This document shows positions 33,569-41,591 of a DNA stretch of 64,000 nucleotides, one piece after another. Each line of letters begins with the position of its first letter. Position 1 is the first letter of the stretch. Made by a program: the position numbers and the translations under genes. The DNA lies in assembly GCA_965267435.1 (NCBI GenBank), contig OZ253960.1, forward strand, positions 6,138,001 to 6,202,000, written 5' to 3'. A model generated the notes under the pieces. It was not told where the DNA came from. It did no database searches and saw nothing but the letters and a program-made list of their open reading frames with translations. The stretch is from JAWPMT01 sp965267435. GTDB taxonomy: Bacteria; Bacteroidota; Bacteroidia; Cytophagales; Cyclobacteriaceae.

Positions 33569-34099
33569 ATGAGAAACCTAACCACAATCTTCCTAGCAGT
33601 ACTAATAGCTGCCTGCACCCCTTCCGAAAAGTTCGCCGCAGTCACAGAAGCGGAAGCCAAAACCAAGATCAATGAAGTCATGGATCAATGGCACGCCGAC
33701 GCCACGACTGGCAACTTCGAAGGCTACTTTGGCGTGATGGACAGCATCTCCATTTTCTATGGCACCGATGCCACGGAAAACTGGACCAAGCAGGAGTTTG
33801 CCGCCTTTGCCGAGCCTTATTTCGATGAGGATGGAGCGTGGAAATTCGATCCATTTGATAGAAACATTTACTTCAGCGATTCCGGCCAGGTGGCCTGGTT
33901 TGACGAACTCCTCAATACCTGGATGGGACTTTGCATTGGATCAGGAGTTTTGGAACGCAAAGGGGAGGATTGGAAGATCAGGCATTATGTACTCTCCGTA
34001 TTGATCCCTAACGATGACATCTATCCGGTTTTGGAAGCAAAGCGCGCCAGCGATTCAACCTTTCTCGTCAGTAGAGGGATGGAGTTGAAAGCTCGGTAA
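33569..34099 (+). CDS. Lipoprotein with NTF2/SnoaL-like fold
   Basis: The 176-residue product has a lipobox ending at Cys16 (L-I-A-A-C). The rest resembles NTF2-like DUF4440/SnoaL proteins: a long N-terminal helix (A-K-T-K-I-N-E-V-M-D-Q-W-H), then beta strands with F-Y-G-T-D, V-A-W-F-D-E-L and G-V-L-E-R-K-G-E-D-W-K-I-R-H-Y, the last a family signature. Such domains bind small hydrophobic ligands or act as ketosteroid-isomerase-type enzymes. Role unknown. It is 71 bp downstream of the zincin lipoprotein. Confidence 0.8.
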   Translation: MRNLTTIFLAVLIAACTPSEKFAAVTEAEAKTKINEVMDQWHADATTGNFEGYFGVMDSISIFYGTDATENWTKQEFAAFAEPYFDEDGAWKFDPFDRNIYFSDSGQVAWFDELLNTWMGLCIGSGVLERKGEDWKIRHYVLSVLIPNDDIYPVLEAKRASDSTFLVSRGMELKAR

Positions 34100-34266
34100 C
34101 TGCCGCCATACAAGTATTTGATCTACCCGAAAACGTGGAAATAACAGCTTGCATTCGGGAGGCTGAGGCGTGATAATATTTAGGTAAATTTTGTTAGCTT
34201 ACGTGACAGGGACGTGGTTTTTGACCCAAATCTGCCGACTGCTTTATCTAACCTGATACCTAGCCA

Positions 34267-35856
34267 ATGTTCACCACATTTGAAATCACCACCCTTGATC
34301 TCTCCATCCTCATCGGGTACATCATCCTGAGTAAGCTGATCCCGTTGTGGCTCACTCGCAAGAAAGGGTCGGACAGCTCAGGTTTCTTTCTCGGGGGTCG
34401 CAGTTTTACCTGGCCAATGATTGGGTTTTCACTGTTTGCCACCAACATGTCTGGGTCGTCCTTTGTCGGTTTGGCGGGCGCCGGATATGCGGGAGGTATT
34501 GCCGTGTATAGTTACGAGTGGATGGCGGCCATTATTCTCGTTATCTTCATTTTCTTTCTATTGCCCTTCTATTTGAAGTCCGGTGTATTCACGATGCCGG
34601 AGTTTTTGGAGCGGCGCTATGACTACCGCGTACGACGGATCTTTTCCATTCTACTGATCTTCTTTGCTGTCTTTCTCGGTGCAGCAGGGGCTTTGTATGC
34701 AGGTGCATTGGTGGCCTTGATTCTCTTTCCGGGGACGCCCCTGTGGGTGGGGGTGTTGGTGCTGGCCGTCCTGGCAGGTGTGCTTTCAGTCTTCGGTGGA
34801 CTGGCGGCGGTTGTGATCAGTGATACACTCCAGGCGGTAGTGCTTTTTGTTGGAGGTATCCTGGTGTTCTATTTTACCTATCAGGCGATACCCTCCTGGG
34901 AGGCCCTCGAGGCAGCTGTACCAGAAGGTGCGCTGCATATCATTCAACCGGCAGATGATCCAGACTTACCCTGGCCGGGTTTATTCACGGGGCTTTTGTT
35001 CATAGGCATATTCTTTTGGACGACCGATCAAGCCATGGTGCAGCGGGTGCTGGGCGCCAAGAATGCCGAGCACGGTCGATTGGGAGCCATTTTCGCGGGA
35101 TTCCTGAAGCTGCCGATCTTGTTCATTATGGTGTTGCCGGGTGTGATGGCTGTGATCCTTTACCCAGACTTGCAAACCCCTGATCTCGTTTTTCCGACAC
35201 TCGTGGCGGGCGTCATTCCCACAGGCCTGAAAGGTGTTATCCTGGCGGCACTCGTCGCAGCCATCACGTCGTCAGTCGATTCCGTGCTCAACTCTACTTC
35301 GACGCTAGTGACCATGGACTTCGTCAAGCCCTTCAGACCCCAGGCCAGCGAGAAGATGCTGGTCCGAGCGGGCAGGATCACAACGCTGACCGTCATGGCG
35401 ATTGCGGTTTTTTGGGCACCGCAGATACAGAAGTTTCCCTCAATCTGGAGCTACTTCCAGTCGACGCTGGCCTATACTACGCCGCCAATCGTCGCCCTCT
35501 TCCTCGGAGGCATCTTTTGGAAAGGTGCCAATCGCCATGGGGCATTTGCTTCACTGGTGATGAGTCTGACACTGGGCATTGTCGGATTCTTTATTGTGGA
35601 GATTCAGGGCCTGTTTTATATCCATTTTCTCTACAGTGCAGCGATCATGCTTGTTTTTAGCCTCGGTGTACTCATCATCGGTAGTAAACTCAGTAAGCCT
35701 GATCCCGACGAGAAAACAGAAGGTCTGATTTGGACACCGGCGCTCTGGCGAGAAGAGACGGAGGAGTTGAAGGGGGTGCCCTTTTATAGAAATTATCGCT
35801 ACTGGGCGGTGTTGCTCATCATCACCACGGCAGTAATAGTTGGATGGTTCTGGTAG
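34267..35856 (+). CDS. Sodium/solute symporter (SSS family)
   Basis: The 529-residue membrane protein has 13 to 14 predicted helices with SSS-family landmarks: G-F-F-L-G-G-R-S near the N-terminus, S-G-S-S-F-V-G-L-A-G-A-G-Y, W-M-A-A-I, P-E-F-L-E-R-R-Y, T-D-Q-A-M-V-Q-R-V-L-G-A-K, and S-S-V-D-S-V-L-N-S-T. This is the SGLT-like subgroup that usually moves sugars, sugar acids or polyols with sodium. A solute-binding protein gene follows after only 9 bp, an odd partner for an SSS transporter. TAAATTTTG at 34184-34192 is a weak promoter candidate. Confidence 0.9.
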   Translation: MFTTFEITTLDLSILIGYIILSKLIPLWLTRKKGSDSSGFFLGGRSFTWPMIGFSLFATNMSGSSFVGLAGAGYAGGIAVYSYEWMAAIILVIFIFFLLPFYLKSGVFTMPEFLERRYDYRVRRIFSILLIFFAVFLGAAGALYAGALVALILFPGTPLWVGVLVLAVLAGVLSVFGGLAAVVISDTLQAVVLFVGGILVFYFTYQAIPSWEALEAAVPEGALHIIQPADDPDLPWPGLFTGLLFIGIFFWTTDQAMVQRVLGAKNAEHGRLGAIFAGFLKLPILFIMVLPGVMAVILYPDLQTPDLVFPTLVAGVIPTGLKGVILAALVAAITSSVDSVLNSTSTLVTMDFVKPFRPQASEKMLVRAGRITTLTVMAIAVFWAPQIQKFPSIWSYFQSTLAYTTPPIVALFLGGIFWKGANRHGAFASLVMSLTLGIVGFFIVEIQGLFYIHFLYSAAIMLVFSLGVLIIGSKLSKPDPDEKTEGLIWTPALWREETEELKGVPFYRNYRYWAVLLIITTAVIVGWFW

Positions 35857-35865
35857 AGGAGAAAA

Positions 35866-37251
35866 ATGAACGAAACGATGAAAAAACTAACTAGCAATAC
35901 TTCGAAGCACACCCCCCTCAACCGGCGGTCATTCCTACAGCTTGCTTCGACAGGAGTCGTCGGATCCCTTGCCTTGCCCGCCATGGGTGAATCCAGATCG
36001 CAGCAAGCGATTCAGTTGACGTTTGCCCATGGTCCTGATGACTCTGGTATCATCGCACAGGTCATCGATCAGTTCAATGCGGAATATGCCGGCCAGATCC
36101 AGGTTACCTGGAAGGTCATGGAGCGGGAATCAAATGACTATTACCAACAGCTCACTTCCGATTTCAATGTCGAGTCCGGTGAGATTGATGTCTTTTCCTG
36201 TGACGTGCCCTGGACGGCCCAATTTGCCAGAAAGAAATGGATTGCAGAGGTCTCTCGTCGATTTTATAAAGACTACACACCTGAGGATTTCCTCACCAGC
36301 ACGCTCAACTCCAGCTACTACAACTACCGCATGTGGGGGGTGCCCTGGTATACAGATGCCGGCTTTCTATACTACCGAAAGGATCTCCTGGAGGGCGGTG
36401 GGTTCGCCTCACCACCGAGGACTTGGGATGAACTACAGCGCATGGCCAACAGCATCAGGAAGAATGCGGAAATCGAGCATGGCTTCGTCTTTCAGGGGGC
36501 AGATTACGAAGGCGGCGTGACCAATGCTTTGGAGTACATCTGGAATGCTGGTGGGCGAGTGTTGACGGGCAATATTTCAGTGGCCGCCTCATTTGGCCAG
36601 CGCGTCATTGACCCCAACGTTATTACCGTGAACAGCGCAGATGCCGCTCGCGGTCTCAATGCCGCGCGGGCGATGATATTGTCGGGAGCAGCACCTCCCG
36701 AGGTTACCGACCTGCGAGAGTTAGAAAGCCAGACACTGTTTATCGAGGGCAAGGCAGTATTTCTACGCTCCTGGCCCGTCGTTCATGGCCTCCTCAGCGA
36801 TGAGTCGCAGTCGTCGGTAGACCCTGAGCAGGTGGGTGTCGCACCGCTGCCGACCCTAGCTTCGGATGGGAAATCCTACAGCTGCCAGGGGGGCTGGAAC
36901 CTAATGATCAACGCTTTCTCAGACGAGGACAAGCAAGATGCGGCATGGACCTTCATCCGCTTTATGACGGCCCCAGAGCGGCAGAAATTTATGGCCCTAA
37001 GGGGAGGGTTCTTACCGGTGTACAATCGACTGTACAGCGATCCGGATTTACGCAGGTCTGTACCTGCCATTCGAGATGGAAAAGATATTTTGGCCAGTGC
37101 GAGATTGCGACCGGTTACACCTTTCTATCAGCAGGTGGCTCCACGTATATCAAGGATGTTCAACAGAGTGCTCAAGGGCGAACTGGTAGGCACGGAGGCC
37201 GTGGCAATATTGGAGAGCGAACTCCGTACGGTACTGCGCAAGAATAGATAG
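35866..37251 (+). CDS. TAT-exported extracellular solute-binding protein (ABC sugar type)
   Basis: The 461-residue protein carries a twin-arginine leader (N-R-R-S-F-L-Q-L-A-S). The mature part is a cluster-1/MalE-like solute-binding protein: Q-L-T-F-A-H-G-P-D-D at the first strand, D-V-P-W-T-A-Q-F, W-Y-T-D-A-G-F-L-Y-Y-R-K-D-L-L, and T-W-D-E-L-Q-R-M-A. Such proteins normally feed ABC importers, but no ABC permease or ATPase is present; instead it starts 9 bp after an SSS symporter and 22 bp before rsgA. Cooperation with the symporter is inferred from this linkage only. A second ATG (35878) is also possible. Confidence 0.88.
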   Translation: MNETMKKLTSNTSKHTPLNRRSFLQLASTGVVGSLALPAMGESRSQQAIQLTFAHGPDDSGIIAQVIDQFNAEYAGQIQVTWKVMERESNDYYQQLTSDFNVESGEIDVFSCDVPWTAQFARKKWIAEVSRRFYKDYTPEDFLTSTLNSSYYNYRMWGVPWYTDAGFLYYRKDLLEGGGFASPPRTWDELQRMANSIRKNAEIEHGFVFQGADYEGGVTNALEYIWNAGGRVLTGNISVAASFGQRVIDPNVITVNSADAARGLNAARAMILSGAAPPEVTDLRELESQTLFIEGKAVFLRSWPVVHGLLSDESQSSVDPEQVGVAPLPTLASDGKSYSCQGGWNLMINAFSDEDKQDAAWTFIRFMTAPERQKFMALRGGFLPVYNRLYSDPDLRRSVPAIRDGKDILASARLRPVTPFYQQVAPRISRMFNRVLKGELVGTEAVAILESELRTVLRKNR

Positions 37252-37273
37252 TAGCTGTTGATTGAGTCGGACA

Positions 37274-38338
37274 ATGCATTACTCACAAATCGAAACCGAT
37301 CCCTACAAGAGCCTGTTGGAGGAGTCCATTTCCGAAAACGACTGGACTGATCTGGAGGGGGGTAAGGTGACGACCGTCCATCGTGACGGCTACCTTGTCC
37401 GCGCAACGGATGGGGAATACAAGTCGCAACTCCTGGGCCACTTGCTCTATGAGGCGAGTAGCGGTGAGGGCAATTTGCCCGTGGTAGGTGACTGGGTAGT
37501 GTTCCAGGCCTTCGATGACCAGGGGATCATCCACGGGGTGCTTCCGCGAAAGACGACCTTAGCGAGGGAGACAGGGCGAAAGGGCTCGGATACACAGGTT
37601 ATAGTTGCCAATGCCGACGGCGGCCTGATCGTTATGGGAGCTGACAGGGACTTCAACCTCAATCGTGTCGAGCGATACCTGGCCCTGTGCTATTCCGGCG
37701 AATTGCAGCCGCTGATTGTCGTCACCAAGGTAGAGACATTGGAGGAAGACAGGTACACAGAACTCAGTACGGCGATGTCCGAAAGGTTTGACAGCGTCCC
37801 CTTTTTTTTATTGGACTCCATCAGTGGTAAAGGTTTGTCTGCTTTGCAGGAGGCATTGTTGCCCAGGCACACCTACGCGATGATGGGTTCGTCCGGTGCG
37901 GGCAAGTCCACGCTCCTCAATGCCCTGGCGGAAGAGATCAAAATGAAAACGGGGGAGATCAGCGAGCATGTCAACAAGGGCAAGCATACCACCACCCATC
38001 GCGAACTGGTAGCTCTCCCTAACGGCGCTTTTATTGTGGACAATCCCGGTCTGAGGGCCGTCGGGGTGGGTGGCGCCGGCGAAGGGTTGGGAGCCGCATT
38101 TTCCTCTATCGACGAGTTGGCCAAAGAGTGCCGATTCGCCGACTGCACACATACCAACGAGCCGGGCTGCAAAGTGCTGGAGGCCCTTGAGGCGGAAGAG
38201 ATCACACCCGAGGCTTACGACAACTTCCAACGGCTCGTTCGTGAGACGGAGCACTATGAATCCACCGAGCATGAACGTAGGAGGAAACAGAAGTCTTTTA
38301 CCGCAATGGTGAAGCAGCACAAGAAGGACTATAAGTAG
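37274..38338 (+). CDS. rsgA: Ribosome small-subunit GTPase RsgA
   Basis: Using the ATG at 37274 (TTG at 37262 is the alternative) gives 354 residues. An OB-like N-terminus precedes a circularly permuted GTPase: the G4 position is TKVE at 151-154, the P-loop GSSGAGKS at 205-212, and G3 is DNPG at 256-259. A C-terminal zinc site has Cys286, Cys291, His293, Cys299 (CRFADCTHTNEPGC). The protein matures the 30S subunit. The G4 motif is usually NKxD; here Asn is Thr and Asp is Glu, which should weaken guanine recognition. It probably shares the transcript with the symporter and binding protein. Confidence 0.9.
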   Translation: MHYSQIETDPYKSLLEESISENDWTDLEGGKVTTVHRDGYLVRATDGEYKSQLLGHLLYEASSGEGNLPVVGDWVVFQAFDDQGIIHGVLPRKTTLARETGRKGSDTQVIVANADGGLIVMGADRDFNLNRVERYLALCYSGELQPLIVVTKVETLEEDRYTELSTAMSERFDSVPFFLLDSISGKGLSALQEALLPRHTYAMMGSSGAGKSTLLNALAEEIKMKTGEISEHVNKGKHTTTHRELVALPNGAFIVDNPGLRAVGVGGAGEGLGAAFSSIDELAKECRFADCTHTNEPGCKVLEALEAEEITPEAYDNFQRLVRETEHYESTEHERRRKQKSFTAMVKQHKKDYK

Positions 38339-38343
38339 GGACT

Positions 38344-39243
38344 TTAGTGCAAGACCAAAATACCCTTGTCGGTGGCGGCGAGAACGTCCCCATTCTCCGT
38401 ACGAAGGGCCAGGTCATAGATCTCACCAACGGAGGATTGCGCGGGGTCCTGATAGTGGATCGTTCGTCCATCTTTTGACACCCTAAGAATGTCCGTGCCA
38501 TTAGATATACACCAGATGAACCCCTTGGGTCCTTCGAACATCGGCAGCACCGTTGTGCCCTCACGGTAGACCACCCAGTGCGAACCATCATAGTGGAGAA
38601 GCCCATCACTCGTGCCTACCCACATATTGCTGTTAGCATCCCGCAGTAGTTTTCGGCAGTTTTTGTCAGGGAAGAGGTATTTCCACTCGTCGCCATTGTA
38701 AATATTGAGTCCACCTTTTCGTGTGGCAAACCAGAGGGCACCGTGACGATCCTGTGAGATGTCGTGCACTACAGGATGCTTGAGTCCTTCGGCGAACGGG
38801 GTCCAGCTTTCGCCATCGAAGACAGAGGCTCCGCTAGGCGTCGCTGCCCAGATTCGATGCTGGTTGTCCTCGAAGAATGCAAAGGGTACCCGGCCCGCGA
38901 GCCCCAGGTCCTCTTTGATGGAGAAGGTGGTGTAGCGCTCACCATCGAAGCGATGCGCTGACATGAAACTCCCAAACCATAGGTTTCCTTTCGAGTCCTC
39001 GAAGATCGTAGACACACCTTGCTGGAGTGGTTGTTCCGAGGGGCCTGGTTGCCAGCGGTCTTCTGACCATCTGCTGGGTCCATTGTTGCTACCGGCCCAT
39101 AGCTGGTTTTGGTGATCCGCGTACAGGACTCGTACTTCATCGCCAGGCAGTCCATCCTCGGTGGTGTACACACGTTGGATTTCGAGAGGTCTGACGAAGG
39201 AGATAGAAACGAGGGCCAGGAGCAAAACGGATTTCGAGATCAT
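38344..39243 (-). CDS. Stand-alone two-component-type sensor propeller
   Basis: The ATG at 39243 gives 299 residues with a short signal peptide (S-K-S-V-L-L-L-A-L-V-S-I-S-F). Repeats of about 40 residues show the two-component-regulator-propeller core, e.g. Y-T-T-E-D-G-L-P, N-Q-L-W-A-G-S-N-N-G and D-R-H-G-A-L-W-F-A-T-R-K-G-G. These propellers normally form the periplasmic half of hybrid histidine kinases; here no kinase follows. It may be a free ligand-binding protein or a remnant. It converges on rsgA with only 5 bp between stops. Confidence 0.85.
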   Translation of the reverse strand: MISKSVLLLALVSISFVRPLEIQRVYTTEDGLPGDEVRVLYADHQNQLWAGSNNGPSRWSEDRWQPGPSEQPLQQGVSTIFEDSKGNLWFGSFMSAHRFDGERYTTFSIKEDLGLAGRVPFAFFEDNQHRIWAATPSGASVFDGESWTPFAEGLKHPVVHDISQDRHGALWFATRKGGLNIYNGDEWKYLFPDKNCRKLLRDANSNMWVGTSDGLLHYDGSHWVVYREGTTVLPMFEGPKGFIWCISNGTDILRVSKDGRTIHYQDPAQSSVGEIYDLALRTENGDVLAATDKGILVLH

Positions 39244-39315
39244 ATGCGGAAGGTAGTGAAAAAAGCAAGGAGAAGTATGTTGGGACAAGCCCGTGTTCGT
39301 ACAATTCGGATTGTC

Positions 39316-39351
39316 GATTCCCCCTTTGTCAAAGGGGGTGCAGGGGGATTG
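39316..39351. repeat. CCCCCTTTG palindromic repeat
   Basis: GATTCCCCCTTTGTCAAAGG continues to GGGTGCAGGGGGATTG; arms of A-rich/C-rich symmetry form a strong hairpin. Its relative at 23921-23982 carries extra tandem units. Confidence 0.6.
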
Positions 39352-39362
39352 TTAGAAAATTT

Positions 39363-39682
39363 GTCTCTCCTCAGAGTCACTCCTGAGTGAATACTGTTTT
39401 GTCATTGTATCCCCGGAGGACTCTGAGGTGGAAATGGGGCACGTTGAGACTCAGAGTCCCGTGCCAGTGACTCTGAGTAGATCCGAGTTTTAAATCACAC
39501 CCCGCTCGTCATTCCTGTGAGCCAGGGTAATCAACTTGTGCTTGCAGTAGTCGAAAAAGCGATACAGGAATCTGAGCGGGGGTACGCAGTCAATTCAGAT
39601 TCCTGCATCACAAGCCATTCCGGTTATGGGATGCTGATTCCCGAGTTCGCAGGAATGACGAATTGACCGATGACGGAGGTCT
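39363..39682. repeat. Tandem duplication, unit 1
   Basis: This 320-bp unit begins GTCTCTCCTCAGAGTCACTC and ends TGACGGAGGTCT. Its left part has a perfect 12-bp inverted repeat, CTCAGAGTCACT (39370-39381) and AGTGACTCTGAG (39466-39477); its right part is a full palindromic element. The next unit begins 4 bp after it ends. Confidence 0.85.
39507..39660. repeat. Dispersed palindromic element, full copy 3
   Basis: A 154-bp copy with terminal repeats CGTCATTCCTG (39507-39517) and CAGGAATGACG (39650-39660), and internal GCGATACAGGAATCT and AGATTCCTGCATCAC. It lies inside duplication unit 1. Confidence 0.85.
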
Positions 39683-39686
39683 CACT

Positions 39687-40030
39687 GTCTCTCCTCAGAG
39701 TCACTCCTGAGTGAGTACTGTTTTGTCATTGCATCGCCCTGAGGACTCTGAGGTCGAAATGGGGCACGTTGAGACTCAGAGTCCCGTGCCGGTGACTCTG
39801 AGTAGATCCGGTCAGGTGGAAACACCTGACCGCACGTTCAAATCAATCCCCGCTCGTCATTCCTGTGAGCCTGAGCAATTGACAATTGTCTATCACCAGT
39901 CGAAAAGCGATACAGGAATCTGAGCGGGTCTACCTGGTCAATTCAGATTCCTGCATCACACGCCATTCCGGTTATGGGGCAGGAAATCCCGAGTTCGCAG
40001 GAATGACGAACTGACCGATGACGGAGGTCT
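39687..40030. repeat. Tandem duplication, unit 2
   Basis: A 344-bp second copy of the unit at 39363-39682, highly similar, with one clear insertion: a perfect 9-bp hairpin GGTCAGGTG-GAAA-CACCTGACC (39810-39831) followed by a few bases. High similarity points to a recent duplication. Confidence 0.85.
39855..40008. repeat. Dispersed palindromic element, full copy 4
   Basis: Same 154-bp length and terminal repeats as copy 3 (CGTCATTCCTG at 39855-39865, CAGGAATGACG at 39998-40008). It was duplicated together with unit 2. Confidence 0.85.
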
Positions 40031-40233
40031 TTGGGGATTGTCAGAAATTTCCACCGGCCAGGGATAGGAGCGAGCACGAGGCACGCATGTGCGGCCGCCT
40101 GAGGGGCCGAAGTAAAGCGCATAGCCCGACCATGAAGTAGAGAGCGGCGATTTCCCTCTTATTAACTAATCGTACTTCTCTCACTTCTTGGGGGTCGCCT
40201 AAAAAACATCAAAAATATTTCATCATTTCTGTG

Positions 40234-40263
40234 TAACTTTACTATTGACCAACCGTTCAGTCA
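40234..40263 (+). promoter_or_regulatory. TetR promoter and operator candidate
   Basis: TAACTTTA (40234-40241) resembles the TAnnTTTG -7 element. It is followed by TGACCAACCGTTCAGTCA (40246-40263), an imperfect palindrome (12 of 18 positions symmetric) of the TGAC-N-GTCA form that TetR/AcrR repressors commonly bind, six bases before the tetR-type ATG. This suggests the regulator represses its own operon. Confidence 0.55.
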
Positions 40264-40269
40264 AAAAGA

Positions 40270-40848
40270 ATGAGCCCAAAGTCAAAAGAGCAATTTGAGG
40301 AGATCAGGGAGGCGTCCCGTGAGAAGATCATGGAGGCGGCGCTGGAGCTTTTTGCGAACAAGGGCTATCAGTCGACCTCGATCACGGAGATAGGTCGCAA
40401 GGCGGGCATTTCGAAGGGGCTGATGTATCACTACTTCGACAGCAAGGAGCAGCTGCTGCGGGCGATGATCGACGCCATGGTGCAGGAGGGGGAAAAGGAG
40501 ATGGCCTCGTGGCCGATGGACGACCCAACAGAGGCATTGCGCGGACTATTCACGGCGCTCTTCCATGAAATGAGACAGCATCACCAGAAGTGGCGCTTGC
40601 TGATGAAGCTCACGTTGCAGATCGATGAGTTTGACTTTATTCATGAGCTCGCCGTGAACAAGATGAAGGGCTTTTTGCAGCTGTTCGAAGGGCTCCTGGC
40701 GCAGCGTGGATTGGAGGATCCAAGGGGTGAGGCGATCATATTGGCAGCGCTCATGGATGGCATTGCGATCCAGTATCACGTCTTCAAAGAGGACTTTCAC
40801 CTTGACGAAATGGAACAAGCACTAATCAGGAAATATTGCGAATCATGA
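40270..40848 (+). CDS. TetR/AcrR-family transcriptional regulator
   Basis: The 192-residue protein has an N-terminal TetR HTH (about 14-60): I-M-E-A-A-L-E-L-F-A-N-K-G-Y then S-I-T-E-I-G-R-K-A-G-I-S-K-G-L-M-Y-H-Y-F-D-S-K. The C-terminal part is a helical ligand pocket with no close family assignment. It is the first gene of a six-gene operon and its stop overlaps the next ATG. A self-regulatory operator lies at 40246-40263. In this setting it probably senses the compound or lipid handled by the transport system downstream. Confidence 0.92.
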   Translation: MSPKSKEQFEEIREASREKIMEAALELFANKGYQSTSITEIGRKAGISKGLMYHYFDSKEQLLRAMIDAMVQEGEKEMASWPMDDPTEALRGLFTALFHEMRQHHQKWRLLMKLTLQIDEFDFIHELAVNKMKGFLQLFEGLLAQRGLEDPRGEAIILAALMDGIAIQYHVFKEDFHLDEMEQALIRKYCES

Positions 40849-41591
40849 AACGAAACCTGTTACTCCTTCTGGGTGTGCTCATCGGCGCTGCTGCCATGGC
40901 TCAGCCGACGGCCAGGGAGATCATCGAAGAGGCCGACAAACTCATGCAAGGGGAATCGAATCGCGGTACGATGAAGATGAGCATCGTACGTCCAAAGTGG
41001 ACCCGGGACATTACCATGAAGAGCTGGGCACTGGGCACGGAGTACAGTCTCGTGCTTATCACTTCGCCGGCAAGGGACAAAGGGACCGGATTCCTGAAGC
41101 GTGACAAAGAGCTGTGGAACTGGCAGCCATCGATCGACCGGGTCATCAAACTGCCTCCGTCGATGATGATGCAGAGCTGGATGGGGTCGGACTTCACGAA
41201 CGACGATCTTGTAAAGCAGTCGTCAATTGTGAAGGATTTCGAGCACAGCCTGGCGGGAGATACGACCATGCAGGGTTACGATGTGTGGAAGATCGTCCTG
41301 ATACCCAAGCCCGAGGCGGCGGTCGTATGGGGCAAGATCGAGGCCTACATCACCAAGGAGAAGTACTTCCAACTCATGCTGAAATACTACGACGAAGACG
41401 AGTACCTCGTCAATACGATGAACCTGTCGGAGATCAAGCAGATGGGTGACAGGGAGATACCGACGAGGATGGAAATGATACCTGCGGAGAATCCTGACCA
41501 GAAGACGGTAGTGATCTATGAGGATTTCGAGTTCGATGTAGCCATGAAGGAGTCCTTCTTCTCCATTCAGAACCTGAAGCGACTGCGATGA
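40845..41591 (+). CDS. LolA-like exported carrier (outer-membrane lipoprotein-sorting family)
   Basis: I use the ATG at 40845 that overlaps the TetR stop (a TTG at 40836 is the alternative), giving 248 residues. A signal peptide ends near A-A-M-A-Q. The mature protein is a half-barrel-type LolA relative: A-R-E-I-I-E-E-A-D-K-L-M-Q-G at its start, S-P-A-R-D-K-G-T-G-F-L-K, L-W-N-W-Q-P-S-I-D-R-V-I-K-L-P-P-S-M-M-M-Q-S-W-M-G-S-D-F-T-N-D-D-L. That last pattern is typical of the PF17131 'outer membrane lipoprotein-sorting' group and of DUF1329. It should carry a hydrophobic cargo across the periplasm between the ABC transporter and the barrel encoded downstream. Confidence 0.88.
   Translation: MKRNLLLLLGVLIGAAAMAQPTAREIIEEADKLMQGESNRGTMKMSIVRPKWTRDITMKSWALGTEYSLVLITSPARDKGTGFLKRDKELWNWQPSIDRVIKLPPSMMMQSWMGSDFTNDDLVKQSSIVKDFEHSLAGDTTMQGYDVWKIVLIPKPEAAVVWGKIEAYITKEKYFQLMLKYYDEDEYLVNTMNLSEIKQMGDREIPTRMEMIPAENPDQKTVVIYEDFEFDVAMKESFFSIQNLKRLR

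Larger units (their letters stand above)
39244..40269. other. Repeat-rich non-coding region
   Basis: The 1026 bp before the TetR gene contain a CCCCCTTTG palindrome (39316-39351), a tandem duplication of about 320-344 bp (39363-39682 and 39687-40030), two full palindromic elements inside it, and the TetR promoter/operator at the right end. No gene is supported in it. Confidence 0.75.

Noticed and set aside
35866..37251. ABC importer operon around the solute-binding protein
   Set aside because: No ABC permease or ATPase lies next to it; the only ABC genes in the window (41588-44692) are of the LolCDE/MacB export type.
39363..40030. CRISPR-like tandem repeats
   Set aside because: Only two long units of about 330 bp exist, with no spacer pattern and no cas genes in the window.
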